Of a stretch of DNA of 35,873 bases, positions 20,075-27,716 are shown in pieces (positions within the stretch are counted from its first letter, which is position 1; every line of letters starts with the position of its first letter). A program made the translations under genes and the position numbers. A model generated the notes under the pieces. It ran no database searches, was not told the DNA's origin, and saw only the letters and a list, made by a program, of their open reading frames with translations. Source of the DNA: Microvirga massiliensis (GTDB lineage Bacteria; Pseudomonadota; Alphaproteobacteria; Rhizobiales; Beijerinckiaceae); contig NZ_LN811350.1 in assembly GCF_001006805.1 (NCBI RefSeq), positions 205,287-241,159 of the forward strand. The letters are read 5' to 3'.

Positions 20075-20755
20075 ATGACGGGTCTGGAAGACCGGGGCGG
20101 CGCCTTCTATGGGCGCCGCAAGGGCAAGCGCCTGCGCCACGGCCAGCAGGATCTCGTCGAGACGCTTCTCCCCGCCCTCCGGATCGATCCGGCGAAACCG
20201 CCGGCCGCCCAGTTTTCGGAGCGGATCCGCGAGATTTGGCTCGAGATCGGCTTCGGCGGCGGCGAGCATCTTGCTGCGCAGGCGCGTTCGAATCCGGATG
20301 TCGGGATCATTGGTTGCGAGCCGTTCGTGAACGGGATGGCGAAGCTCCTCGCCACGATCCGGCAGGAGCGGCTCGACAACGTGCGGCTGTGGGACGACGA
20401 CGTTCTCCACCTCCTGCCGAAGCTTCCCGAGGGCTGCCTGTCGCGGGTGTATATCCTCTACCCGGATCCGTGGCCGAAGCGCCGGCAGCGCAAGCGGCGC
20501 CTCGTCTCCGACGAGACTGTCGCGGCCCTCGCGCGACTGATGCGCCCCGGCGCCGAGCTGCGCTTTGCAACCGATATCGACGATTACGCGGGCTGGACAC
20601 TCGAGCGGGTTACCCGCTCACCCGCTTTCACCTGGACTGCGACTCGTGCCGACGATTGGCGCCTCTCCTGGCCGGCCTGGCCCGGAACCCGCTACGAGGC
20701 CAAGGCCATTCGGGAAGGCCGGCGGCCGAGTTATTTGACGTTCCGGCGGATCTGA
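20075..20755 (+). CDS. trmB: tRNA (guanine-N7-)-methyltransferase TrmB
   Basis: A 226-residue class I methyltransferase that makes m7G46 in tRNA. The SAM-binding glycine loop is EIGFGGGEH (about 52-60). The diagnostic YILYPDPWPKRRQRKRR (about 126-142) and the C-terminal TRYEAKA element are present. It follows metK by 16 bases. It is the last recognisable core gene; rimP and nusA, which usually follow it in Rhizobiales, are absent. Confidence 0.95.
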   Translation: MTGLEDRGGAFYGRRKGKRLRHGQQDLVETLLPALRIDPAKPPAAQFSERIREIWLEIGFGGGEHLAAQARSNPDVGIIGCEPFVNGMAKLLATIRQERLDNVRLWDDDVLHLLPKLPEGCLSRVYILYPDPWPKRRQRKRRLVSDETVAALARLMRPGAELRFATDIDDYAGWTLERVTRSPAFTWTATRADDWRLSWPAWPGTRYEAKAIREGRRPSYLTFRRI

Positions 20756-20918
20756 TTGGGCGCCTCGGCGCAGGATCACTCGCAACGGAAGAGATCCACG
20801 CTCCTGCCCTGATGAGAACCTAACGTCGTATGCTTGGCATTGGCCGGTGACGGCCATATTTCCATCGACTTGCCGAGCTACGGGTACGCTATCGACGCCG
20901 TGGGGAGGAGCAAGGACC

Positions 20919-21341
20919 ATGGCGGCAGACCAGCACGAGGCGCTGATCCGCGCCTATATAGCCGAGGTCTTTAACGGGCACCGTCTGGACGGCCTGGAAA
21001 AGTACTGGGATGACGATCTGACATCGCACTGGCTGGGTATGGAGACAATCCACGGCCTGCCTGCTTGGCGTGCGGCGATGGGAGGCTTCCTCGCCGCCTT
21101 TCCGGGCGCCGCCTACACCCTGGACGACATGTTCTTCGCCGGTGACCGGGGCGTCTGGCGTGGCCACTGGCAGGCGACCCAGCAGGGCGAATGGCAAGGG
21201 ATCGCCGCGTCTGGCCGCAACGTGACGTGGACTGTCATCATCATGGCCCGCTTCGCCGGCGGCAAGCTGATCGAGGACTGGGTCGAGCTGGACCGGCTTA
21301 GCCTCTTCCAGCAGCTCGGATGTATTCCGACCGGGTCGTAG
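20919..21341 (+). CDS. SnoaL-like ester cyclase family protein
   Basis: A 140-residue NTF2-fold protein. The features are typical of SnoaL-like predicted ester cyclases: YIAEVFNGHRLDGLEKYW near the N-terminus, FLAAFPGAAYTLDDMF in the middle, and FAGGKLIEDWVELDRLSLFQQLG at the end. The reaction is unknown; many relatives are small cofactor-free hydrolases or isomerases. The ATG at 20919 follows GGGGAGGAG. First gene of the accessory region, on its own. Confidence 0.8.
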   Translation: MAADQHEALIRAYIAEVFNGHRLDGLEKYWDDDLTSHWLGMETIHGLPAWRAAMGGFLAAFPGAAYTLDDMFFAGDRGVWRGHWQATQQGEWQGIAASGRNVTWTVIIMARFAGGKLIEDWVELDRLSLFQQLGCIPTGS

Positions 21342-21606
21342 GCAGGGTAGCAGCAGCGGGCCTGTCGGCACCCGAATGTCTGTTTGGATCATAGTGCTAT
21401 GTTGGGCGGAGGGAATAAAGGTCACCTTACCGCATAAATGCGGACGTTCGACCAAGGTCAGCTCCGTGCCAGGAGGAGACATTCCCCTGCCAGTGGATTG
21501 ATAATAACTGATTGAGTGGTGCGCAGGTACAATGCTGTCAAACCTCGCGGGCCAGAAGTAAGCGGATCGCTGCCCGGATCAGGCCTGTTTGAACCGGGCT
21601 CAGCGG

Positions 21607-21723
21607 CTACACAAGCGCGAAGGATGCTTTGATCGCGGGCACGACAATCAGGACCGCGGCAATGAGCAGGATCCCGCGCAGGCCGTACAACAGCAGCGCC
21701 GAGTCGCTCCATCCGAAGCGCAT
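21607..21723 (-). CDS. 38-residue single-pass membrane peptide
   Basis: A short frame beginning MRFGWSDSALLLYGLRG, followed by a hydrophobic helix (ILLIAAVLIVVPAI) and a short tail. GAGGGAGAG precedes the ATG. It lies 17 bases after the MFS exporter stop on the same strand, so it is probably co-transcribed and may be an accessory subunit. No family recognised. The good ribosome site and the clear helix support it as real. Confidence 0.55.
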   Translation of the reverse strand: MRFGWSDSALLLYGLRGILLIAAVLIVVPAIKASFALV

Positions 21724-21740
21724 GCGACTCTCCCTCGCGA

Positions 21741-23360
21741 CTAGGGTTCCGGAATCTCTCCCGGCCTGTAGTTCGGCAGCCGACCAGCGGGCAGGATCAT
21801 GAGCAGCGCCAGTCCCGCCATGACCAATAGACCGATCTTCAGGGCCTGGAGCCGCGCTTCCATGTTGACCCGGAGCGCCTCGGCCTTCTGCTCCGGCGTT
21901 GCAGTGGTTTGGGCAATCACGCTCTCGAGTCGGTCGTTGCTGACGAAGGTGATGCTGTCGAGGTTGACCTGCGACTGGATCTCGGCTGGCAGCAGCGGAT
22001 TCTCGGTGATACGGCGCATGACGGCAGAACTCAGCAGGCCGACCAGCAACGCGCCAGCCACCGCGGTTCCGACCGCGGACGCGAGGTTGTTGGTCGTACC
22101 GCGCAGAGAGCCGACGTCACCGGCAAGCTCCTTCGGCGAGGCTGTCACCAGCACGTTGAACACCAGGGTGACAAGCGATCCCTGGCCGATGCCGAAGATC
22201 ACGAGCCCCACAAGGACCGGGATGGCGCTCCAGTCGTTGCGGACGACGAAGGCGAGCCACAGCAGTGCCACGGTGCAGAGAATGAATCCGAAGCGCCCGA
22301 TCTGGCGCGGCGTGAACCGCTCGTAGAACTGGACGATGAACATCGCCGAGAAGAAGACCGTCAGGTTGAACGGCAGCATCGCCACGGCCGTCGCCAGCGG
22401 CGTGCGTCCCTGCACGATCTGGATGTAGAGCGGTACCGAGAAATTCAGCGCCGCCTCCAACGCGACGACGGCGAACATGGCATAGACCGCCGCCCGCTCC
22501 TGCGGCGAATCGAGCACCTCGAGCGGCAGCAGCGGCGTCTGCCCGGCGGCCTCGCGGCGGCGCGTCCACATGAGGAAGGCCTGCCCGAGGACTATGCCGA
22601 CGACGATCATGACGGGTGCGGGCGACAGGCCGAGGAGGCTGAAGGGCGCAGCCGGCCGCGCGAGGCCGAGCCCCCAGCGGTTCAGGTTGTTGAAGCCGAA
22701 GCTGATGAGAACGATGGCCGCGGCCGTCAGGATGACCCCGACGACGTCGATGCGCACGTCGGGACGGCCATGATCCGGCTTGAGCCGGAAGCTCAGGACG
22801 AATACGAGCGCGGAGACGGCAATCAGGATGCCAAAGACAGGCCGCCAGCCAATATAGGTGCCGAGCACGCCGCCGATGAGGAAGGCCGCGACACCCGCAC
22901 CGGCCCGAGCCGACCCGAGTGCGCCCAGGGCCGTCGCCTGCTGGCTGCCGTGGTAGTTCTCCGCGATCAGCGCCACCAGTGCCGGGACGATGACCGCACC
23001 GGCGGCTCCGCAGAGCGCCTGCGCGGTGATCATCACCGTTGCATTCGGGCTGAAGGTCATCATCACCTGCGAGATGCAGAAAACGACCACTGCGATCCGG
23101 AACACCCGCAGAGCACCGTAGCGCTGGACGAGCTTGGCACCCAGCATGACGAAGCCGGCCACGAGCATGCCATAGGCCACGATGCCGGTAGCCACCGTCG
23201 TCGGGGGAACCCGGAAGCTCTCCACCATGCCGCCGAGCGCAACCGGCAGGGACGCCACGTTGAAGGACATGATCGCCTGACCGAGCGCAATGGCGATCAT
23301 CGGAACCCAGGATGCTTTCTCTTCCGGAAGAACATCGTGGAGGGTCGTTGCGCCTGTCAT
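21741..23360 (-). CDS. DHA2-family MFS drug/proton antiporter
   Basis: A 539-residue transporter of the 14-helix EmrB/QacA type. Visible elements include a first helix with MIAIALGQAIMSFNVASLPVAL, motif A-like GAKLVQRYGALRVFR in loop 2-3, motif C-like GALGSARAGAGVAAFLIGGVLG, and a hydrophilic segment near residues 455-505 before the last helix. It probably exports toxic organic compounds by proton exchange; substrate unknown. ATG at 23360 with GGAGG upstream. It lies 34 bases after the glutaminase gene, on the same strand. Confidence 0.9.
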   Translation of the reverse strand: MTGATTLHDVLPEEKASWVPMIAIALGQAIMSFNVASLPVALGGMVESFRVPPTTVATGIVAYGMLVAGFVMLGAKLVQRYGALRVFRIAVVVFCISQVMMTFSPNATVMITAQALCGAAGAVIVPALVALIAENYHGSQQATALGALGSARAGAGVAAFLIGGVLGTYIGWRPVFGILIAVSALVFVLSFRLKPDHGRPDVRIDVVGVILTAAAIVLISFGFNNLNRWGLGLARPAAPFSLLGLSPAPVMIVVGIVLGQAFLMWTRRREAAGQTPLLPLEVLDSPQERAAVYAMFAVVALEAALNFSVPLYIQIVQGRTPLATAVAMLPFNLTVFFSAMFIVQFYERFTPRQIGRFGFILCTVALLWLAFVVRNDWSAIPVLVGLVIFGIGQGSLVTLVFNVLVTASPKELAGDVGSLRGTTNNLASAVGTAVAGALLVGLLSSAVMRRITENPLLPAEIQSQVNLDSITFVSNDRLESVIAQTTATPEQKAEALRVNMEARLQALKIGLLVMAGLALLMILPAGRLPNYRPGEIPEP

Positions 23361-23394
23361 GGATGCCTCCGTGAGTGGCGGTTCGAGAGGGCAG

Positions 23395-24396
23395 CTAGAT
23401 CTCCGGCGTCGAGACGAGCAGATCGAGGCCCAGGCGTTGCGACAGGAATTGCGCAACCAACTGTCCTTTCACGCTGTTGCCGGCCTCATCGAGCAGCGGC
23501 GCGAAGGTGCCCAGGCCGCCCTTGCCGGGCGAGACCGTGACGATGCCACCCCCGATGCCGCTCTTGCCCGGCAGCCCGATCTCGTAGAGCCAATCTCCGG
23601 AGGTTTCGTACATCCCGGCCGTCAGCATCACGGCGAGGGCGTAGTGGCAGACATCCGGATTGACGACCTGCTCCCTCGTGGCCGGATTGAAGCCCCCATC
23701 GGCGAGGGTCGCACCCATGACCGCAAGATCCTTGGCGCTCACGTTCAGAGAGCATTGCCTGGTGTAGAGATCGACAGCCTCGGCGGGATCGCAGTAGATA
23801 CGGCCAACGCTTTCGAGCATCCAGGCAATGCTGCGGTTACGGAAGTTCGTCTCCGAGGCCGAGGCATAGACCTCGTCGTTGAGCGGTAATTCGCGGCCCG
23901 CGAAGCGGGATAACCCCTCGTGGATGAAGCGCCATTTGGCCTCCGTATTCTCCCCGGGCACGAGGCTCGTGGTCGCGATGGCCCCGGCATTCACCATCGG
24001 GTTGGTCCGCCCGTCCGGATTGCGCTCGATGCCGGCAAGCGAGTTAAACGCGTGTCCCGTTGCGTTCACGCCGAGCCTCTCGCGGGCGCCCGTCGCGCCG
24101 ATCAGATCGCAGATCAGCGCGAATATGAAGGGCTTGGAAACACTCATGATGGTGAACGCGTGCTCGGCATCGCCGACTGAGAAGACACTGCCGTCGGTTC
24201 CCACGAAGCAGGTTCCGAAAAGGTCGGTCGGGACGCGGGCCAGCGCCGGGTAGACCTGCGAGACCTGCCCCAGGCCGACGGAGCGAAACCGCTCGTGGGC
24301 CTCCGTCACGAGCCGCCTCACGACCTCCGTAGATGGCAGGCGTCCGGTGGAGATGAAGGAGGTTCCGGGGTTCACGAACGGATCCAGAAGTTCCAT
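23395..24396 (-). CDS. glsA: Glutaminase
   Basis: A 333-residue serine-dependent glutaminase hydrolysing glutamine to glutamate and ammonia. The catalytic SxxK is Ser85-Lys88 in FTIMSVSKPF. Other family elements are NPMVNAGAI, the SETNFRNRSIAWML stretch, YTRQCSLNVSAKDLAVMGATLADGG and KSGIGGGIVTVSPGKGGLGTFAP. ATG at 24396 with AAGGAG upstream. In enteric bacteria glutaminase ammonia supports acid resistance; here the partner downstream is a DHA2 exporter rather than a glutamate antiporter, so the role is open. Confidence 0.93.
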   Translation of the reverse strand: MELLDPFVNPGTSFISTGRLPSTEVVRRLVTEAHERFRSVGLGQVSQVYPALARVPTDLFGTCFVGTDGSVFSVGDAEHAFTIMSVSKPFIFALICDLIGATGARERLGVNATGHAFNSLAGIERNPDGRTNPMVNAGAIATTSLVPGENTEAKWRFIHEGLSRFAGRELPLNDEVYASASETNFRNRSIAWMLESVGRIYCDPAEAVDLYTRQCSLNVSAKDLAVMGATLADGGFNPATREQVVNPDVCHYALAVMLTAGMYETSGDWLYEIGLPGKSGIGGGIVTVSPGKGGLGTFAPLLDEAGNSVKGQLVAQFLSQRLGLDLLVSTPEI

Positions 24397-24426
24397 GGAG
24401 GCAACTCCTTCCTGCACCTGGTGCTT

Positions 24427-24705
24427 CTATCGGCGCCGGCGGCGGACCCAGCGGCCGGACACCCAGACCCACCGCCTGCGACGGGCGCTCCAGATCCAGC
24501 GGCCCGGCACCCAGACGAAGCCAGGACGGGGTCGTGGCCGCCGCTCCCGCCGTCGCGGCGGGGGAGGCCCTCCCGGACGGCTGGGCCGCGGCGGACGATG
24601 TTCGGGACGGGGCTGGGCGTCCGCGCCGGTCGATGCGACCGTGCCGAGCGGGAGGGCCACCGCCGCGCCGACCAACCAGGTCAGAAAGGACCGTCGTGAC
24701 AGCAT
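24427..24705 (-). CDS. Arg/Pro-rich secreted protein with WxxGxW repeats
   Basis: A 92-residue protein. The N-terminus MLSRRSFLTWLVGAAVAL has a twin-arginine-like signal (RRSFLT) and a cleavage site near GADAQ. The mature part is Pro/Arg-rich and ends with two WVPGRW / WVSGRW repeats like the small YxWxxGxW repeat family. Net charge is strongly positive. The open frame upstream to 24780 lacks similarity. Function unknown; such proteins are thought to be envelope-associated. Confidence 0.7.
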   Translation of the reverse strand: MLSRRSFLTWLVGAAVALPLGTVASTGADAQPRPEHRPPRPSRPGGPPPPRRRERRPRPRPGFVWVPGRWIWSARRRRWVWVSGRWVRRRRR

Positions 24706-24736
24706 GTCGATCTCCTTTGCCGAACGGCTCGGGCCA

Positions 24737-25306
24737 TCATGTCGTCTGTTGGGCCATCGTGCCCGCAGCCTCGACGCCATCGCTCGGGCTCGGCGGATGG
24801 GCGCGGGACAGAGCGGCCTGGAGCTTGGCTTCCTGCTCGGGCGACAGCGAGGAACGGATCACGTGCCCCTTGAACCCGGACAGCTCGGCCAACACCTTTT
24901 CGGGCTGCGACTTGCGGATCAGCAGGAACAGGGCCGAGGTCTCGGGCTTGAGCGTATCGCCGATCGACCTGATGAAATCATCGTTGATGCCGTAGTCGAT
25001 CAGGTTCCCCGACAGGGCCCCCGAGCCTGCCCCCACGGCACCGCCGATCGCAAAGCCGGCGAGCGGATTGAGGAACAGCAGACCGATGAGGCTGCCCCAC
25101 ATGGCGCCACGCAGGCCGCCCGTGGTGGCGCCAAGGCTCACCAGGTTGACGCTCTGCTTGATGCGGACCGTGCCATCCTGGCTGCGGATGGCAACGACGG
25201 CATCCTCGAGATCGATGAGGTATTCCTTTTGCAGGCGCGTCAGTTCGGTCAGGACGCGATCCGCATCGGTCGGGTTGTCGAACCCGACGACCACCAGTTC
25301 AGCCAT
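24737..25306 (-). CDS. DUF1269-like membrane-associated protein
   Basis: A 189-residue protein resembling the DUF1269 family: an N-terminal ferredoxin-like half (MAELVVVGFDNPTDADRVL; then the LEDAVVAIRSQDG element), a central glycine-rich hydrophobic hairpin (about 70-105, GAMWGSLIGLLFLNPLAG) and a C-terminal half with SALFLLIRKSQPEKVL. Cellular role unknown. It is upstream of the WxxGxW gene on the same strand, 31 bases apart. Confidence 0.8.
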   Translation of the reverse strand: MAELVVVGFDNPTDADRVLTELTRLQKEYLIDLEDAVVAIRSQDGTVRIKQSVNLVSLGATTGGLRGAMWGSLIGLLFLNPLAGFAIGGAVGAGSGALSGNLIDYGINDDFIRSIGDTLKPETSALFLLIRKSQPEKVLAELSGFKGHVIRSSLSPEQEAKLQAALSRAHPPSPSDGVEAAGTMAQQTT

Positions 25307-25939
25307 GGACCGTACTCCTCAGGAAGCAGTGCGACCCATTTCCGGTAAGCTACGTGGTGGATGTCGGCCGCAGGCTGCGGGACAATCGGGAAAACCCCGA
25401 GATCACATAGAAAAAACCCTGGAGCTGCGCTCGAAGATGCCGGACGTTGCCTGATCCGGGCGACTGCCAGGGAGGTGAGTGGCTCTCATTTGCCGCACGG
25501 CAGGGACGGCAGTGAGAGCGACGCCACCTTCGATCGGACCTCCACCCCATATTCCGAGGCTTTCATCCTTGACGGTAACGCCGCATGATGGCGGAAATCC
25601 GACTGGTCGCCTCATTGCGGGTCCGTATCCAGGACCAGGAGGACGGTCTCGCAGACGCCGGAACGGTCAGCTCTCCGCTCGTGCCCGGAACTCGGGTGGT
25701 GCCGATGTGACCGCGGTACTTGGGTTACCCGCGCCGCTCCTGCCGTTCCGTTGCTGTGACGTCCTACGGGGGAACTGCGGAGTCCGATTGAACGGGAGTA
25801 GACTGGCCCGATCGGAGAGAGGGCTCTCCCATGCTCAAGCGCTACGATGTCGACCTTCCCCATCGGGAACGAGGCGAGCTCCCAGGCCTGCTCAACATCG
25901 GCCTTGGCTTCAAAGGCGATCATATCATCGGAGGAACCC
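25307..25939. other. Intergenic region without a convincing long gene
   Basis: These 633 bases lie between the divergent DUF1269-like and CBS-BON genes. Frames here are low-complexity and lack similarity. One 39-codon frame (25831-25950, starting MLKRYDVDLPHRERGE, after GAGAGGG) overlaps the start of the CBS-BON gene and could be a leader peptide, but nothing else supports it. Confidence 0.5.
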
Positions 25940-26671
25940 GTGATTGTTGAAGATGTCATGACCACACCGGTGATCAGCGTAGAGCCATCCGCCACCGTCG
26001 CCGAAGCCGCAAAGCTCATGCTGGCTGATCGGATCAGCGGCCTTCCGGTCACGACGCGGGACGGCACGCTGGTCGGGATGATCAGCGAAGGCGACCTCCT
26101 GCGCAGAGGAGAGCTGGGCACCACACGCAAGCGGCCCTCATGGCTGGAATTCCTCGTCGGTCCCGGCAAGCTGGCCGATGAATACATCCAGACCCACGGC
26201 CGTAAGGTCGAGCAGGTGATGTCGACGGGTCCCGTAACGACGCGCCGTGATGCGCGGCTCGAGGAGGTCGTCACGGCGATGAGCCGTCACCGGATCAAGC
26301 GGCTGCCGGTGCTCGAAAACGACAAGGTGGTCGGGATCGTGGCACGCTCCGACGTCTTGCGGGCCCTGGCACGAACCCTGCCGACGGCCTCTCCCGGCGC
26401 AGTCGCCGACGACCGGATCCGGGAGGCCATACTGGCGGAGTTGGACAAGCAGAGTTGGGGCCACAAGCTCATCCGGATCCATGTCGAGAATGGGGTGGTG
26501 ACCCTGACTGGCGCGATCTGCGATGAACGCGAGCGGCAGGCTACCAAGGTGGTGGCCGAGAACGTGCCTGGGGTGAAGGCGGTGACTGATCAGTTGGCGT
26601 GGATCGAGCCGTTCTCGGGAATGGTGGTTCTTCCGGAGGAGAGCGGGACGCACCAGCAAGCCTCGCAGTGA
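25940..26671 (+). CDS. CBS-pair and BON domain protein
   Basis: A 243-residue cytoplasmic protein. A CBS domain starts at VEDVMTTPVISVEPSATV (about 3-55), a second at VEQVMSTGPVTTRRDARLEEV (about 92-150, ending IVARSDVLRAL), and a BON domain follows (about 165-230, IRIHVENGVVTLTGAICDE...VPGVKAV). CBS pairs sense adenine nucleotides; the BON domain may bind membranes or ligands. This fusion is frequent in stress loci of alphaproteobacteria. GTG at 25940 with GGAGG just upstream decides the start. Confidence 0.88.
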   Translation: MIVEDVMTTPVISVEPSATVAEAAKLMLADRISGLPVTTRDGTLVGMISEGDLLRRGELGTTRKRPSWLEFLVGPGKLADEYIQTHGRKVEQVMSTGPVTTRRDARLEEVVTAMSRHRIKRLPVLENDKVVGIVARSDVLRALARTLPTASPGAVADDRIREAILAELDKQSWGHKLIRIHVENGVVTLTGAICDERERQATKVVAENVPGVKAVTDQLAWIEPFSGMVVLPEESGTHQQASQ

Positions 26672-26907
26672 AAGTCGGTGGGTCAGAGATCAACTCAACC
26701 GCCTCTGATCCGCAGATTCGTACTTATCGGAACGAATGCAGAGCACCTGGAGCTACGTGCCTCGTGGGGTTGATCACGGGGCTCATGGCCGGGCCATGCT
26801 CCGAGAGGCGCCCGCGCCGATCACCTCAAGGCCTCAGAAGTGCCAGTGCTCCGTGGGCTACGCCGACCGATGGACCCCGCGTAGAATACAGGGGGCCAGT
26901 ACGACAC

Positions 26908-27051
26908 CTAGGGCTGCCTGCTGATCCACTTCCCGATCTTATCGCGGGCGGCGCGGAGACCGAGGCCAAAGAACATTGCGCGGAGGAAGAAGGCCAGGAG
27001 CAGGAGGATGGCCGCGCCAAGCCCAACGAGGATGTAGGTGGTATCCCTCAT
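26908..27051 (-). CDS. 47-residue membrane protein
   Basis: A short frame starting MRDTTYILVGLGAAI with one strong hydrophobic helix (about residues 7-30) followed by an amphipathic tail rich in Arg and Lys (LRAARDKIGKWISRQP). GGAG lies eight bases before the ATG. Its ATG overlaps the TGA of the Gln-rich frame upstream by four bases (ATGA), which suggests translational coupling. No family recognised. Confidence 0.6.
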   Translation of the reverse strand: MRDTTYILVGLGAAILLLLAFFLRAMFFGLGLRAARDKIGKWISRQP

Positions 27052-27316
27052 GAGCGGACTCCATCAGCAGGCCCATAGGACGGTCCATAGCTGTTCCTAT
27101 AGGGGCTCATGTTCTGCGGCTGGACCTGACCATACCACCGCTCGGTCTGACGGGCGAATTCGGAGGACTGCTGTTGCCGCCGCTGACGCTGCTGCATGAG
27201 ATGCTGTATGCATTGTTGGCTCTGGCAGGCGTTGCCGTGGGGACGGCCATCGTGACGACGGCGGCGCCAAGCGACCGAACTTCACACAACAGGCCGTTCT
27301 GGATGCCTCTACACAA
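27048..27316 (-). pseudogene. Gln-rich secreted protein, apparently frameshifted
   Basis: One frame (from 27316) gives a good Sec signal, RSLGAAVVTMAVPTATPARA. A second, shifted frame then reads QQCIQHLMQQRQRRQQQSSE, FARQTERWYGQVQPQNM and a Tyr/Pro-rich tail, ending in a TGA coupled to the 47-residue gene. Joined, they make a plausible secreted protein of about 80 residues; the shift lies near 27220-27225. In the second frame the only start is an ATG at 27197. Either a real frameshift or a sequencing error; family unknown. Confidence 0.4.
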
Positions 27317-27716
27317 TGACCGCGCCCATTTAGATCACTCATCGTGAGCGGTGCTTTAGAGTCTCCTTCGGGTCAAACTGAGCCATTGGGCGTGGCCTTA
27401 CGAAGGTCAGCTTACTCTGTGACTACGGAAGTTCGGCTTTCGTCTGCCTCGTGCCAACTGCGGTCTTTCACCGGAAGCACGCAAGAATGCGTCTGTTAGC
27501 TGAAGGACAACATTCCTAGGCGGAAGTCCTATCCTCCGGCGCGGAGGCGGATACTCGCGCTTCTGGATGCCAATGACGAACTGAGACGGTCGGGCACCGG
27601 GTCGGGCGCTCGTATGGGGAGTCGAGAAAGCGTCCATGAGCGAAGCCGCTGCTCAAGCTCAGCGCCGGACTGCTTTCAAGCCTGCGCAGCCGTGTCTTCG
27701 AACCCATTCTGGTCGG
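27317..27716. other. Intergenic region, nothing recognised
   Basis: About 400 bases between the frameshifted Gln-rich gene and the end of the FAD monooxygenase gene. Base composition is less GC-rich than the core. Short open frames exist on both strands, but none has recognisable protein character or a good ribosome site. Confidence 0.5.

Noticed and set aside
21909..23540. 543-codon frame opposite the MFS gene
   Set aside because: Composition is His/Arg/Asp/Glu-rich without any fold or motif; the minus-strand frame is a clear 14-helix transporter.
25307..25939. EcfG-type (GGAAC...CGTT) stress promoter before the CBS-BON gene
   Set aside because: GGAAC occurs in this region, but no CGTT follows at the right spacing.
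26599..27078. 159-codon plus-strand frame after the CBS-BON gene
   Set aside because: It overlaps the end of the CBS-BON gene and runs opposite the 47-residue membrane gene, with no protein-like segments of its own.
27407..27637. 76-codon minus-strand frame
   Set aside because: Arg/Pro/Ser-rich without helix, motif or ribosome site; no evidence of coding.
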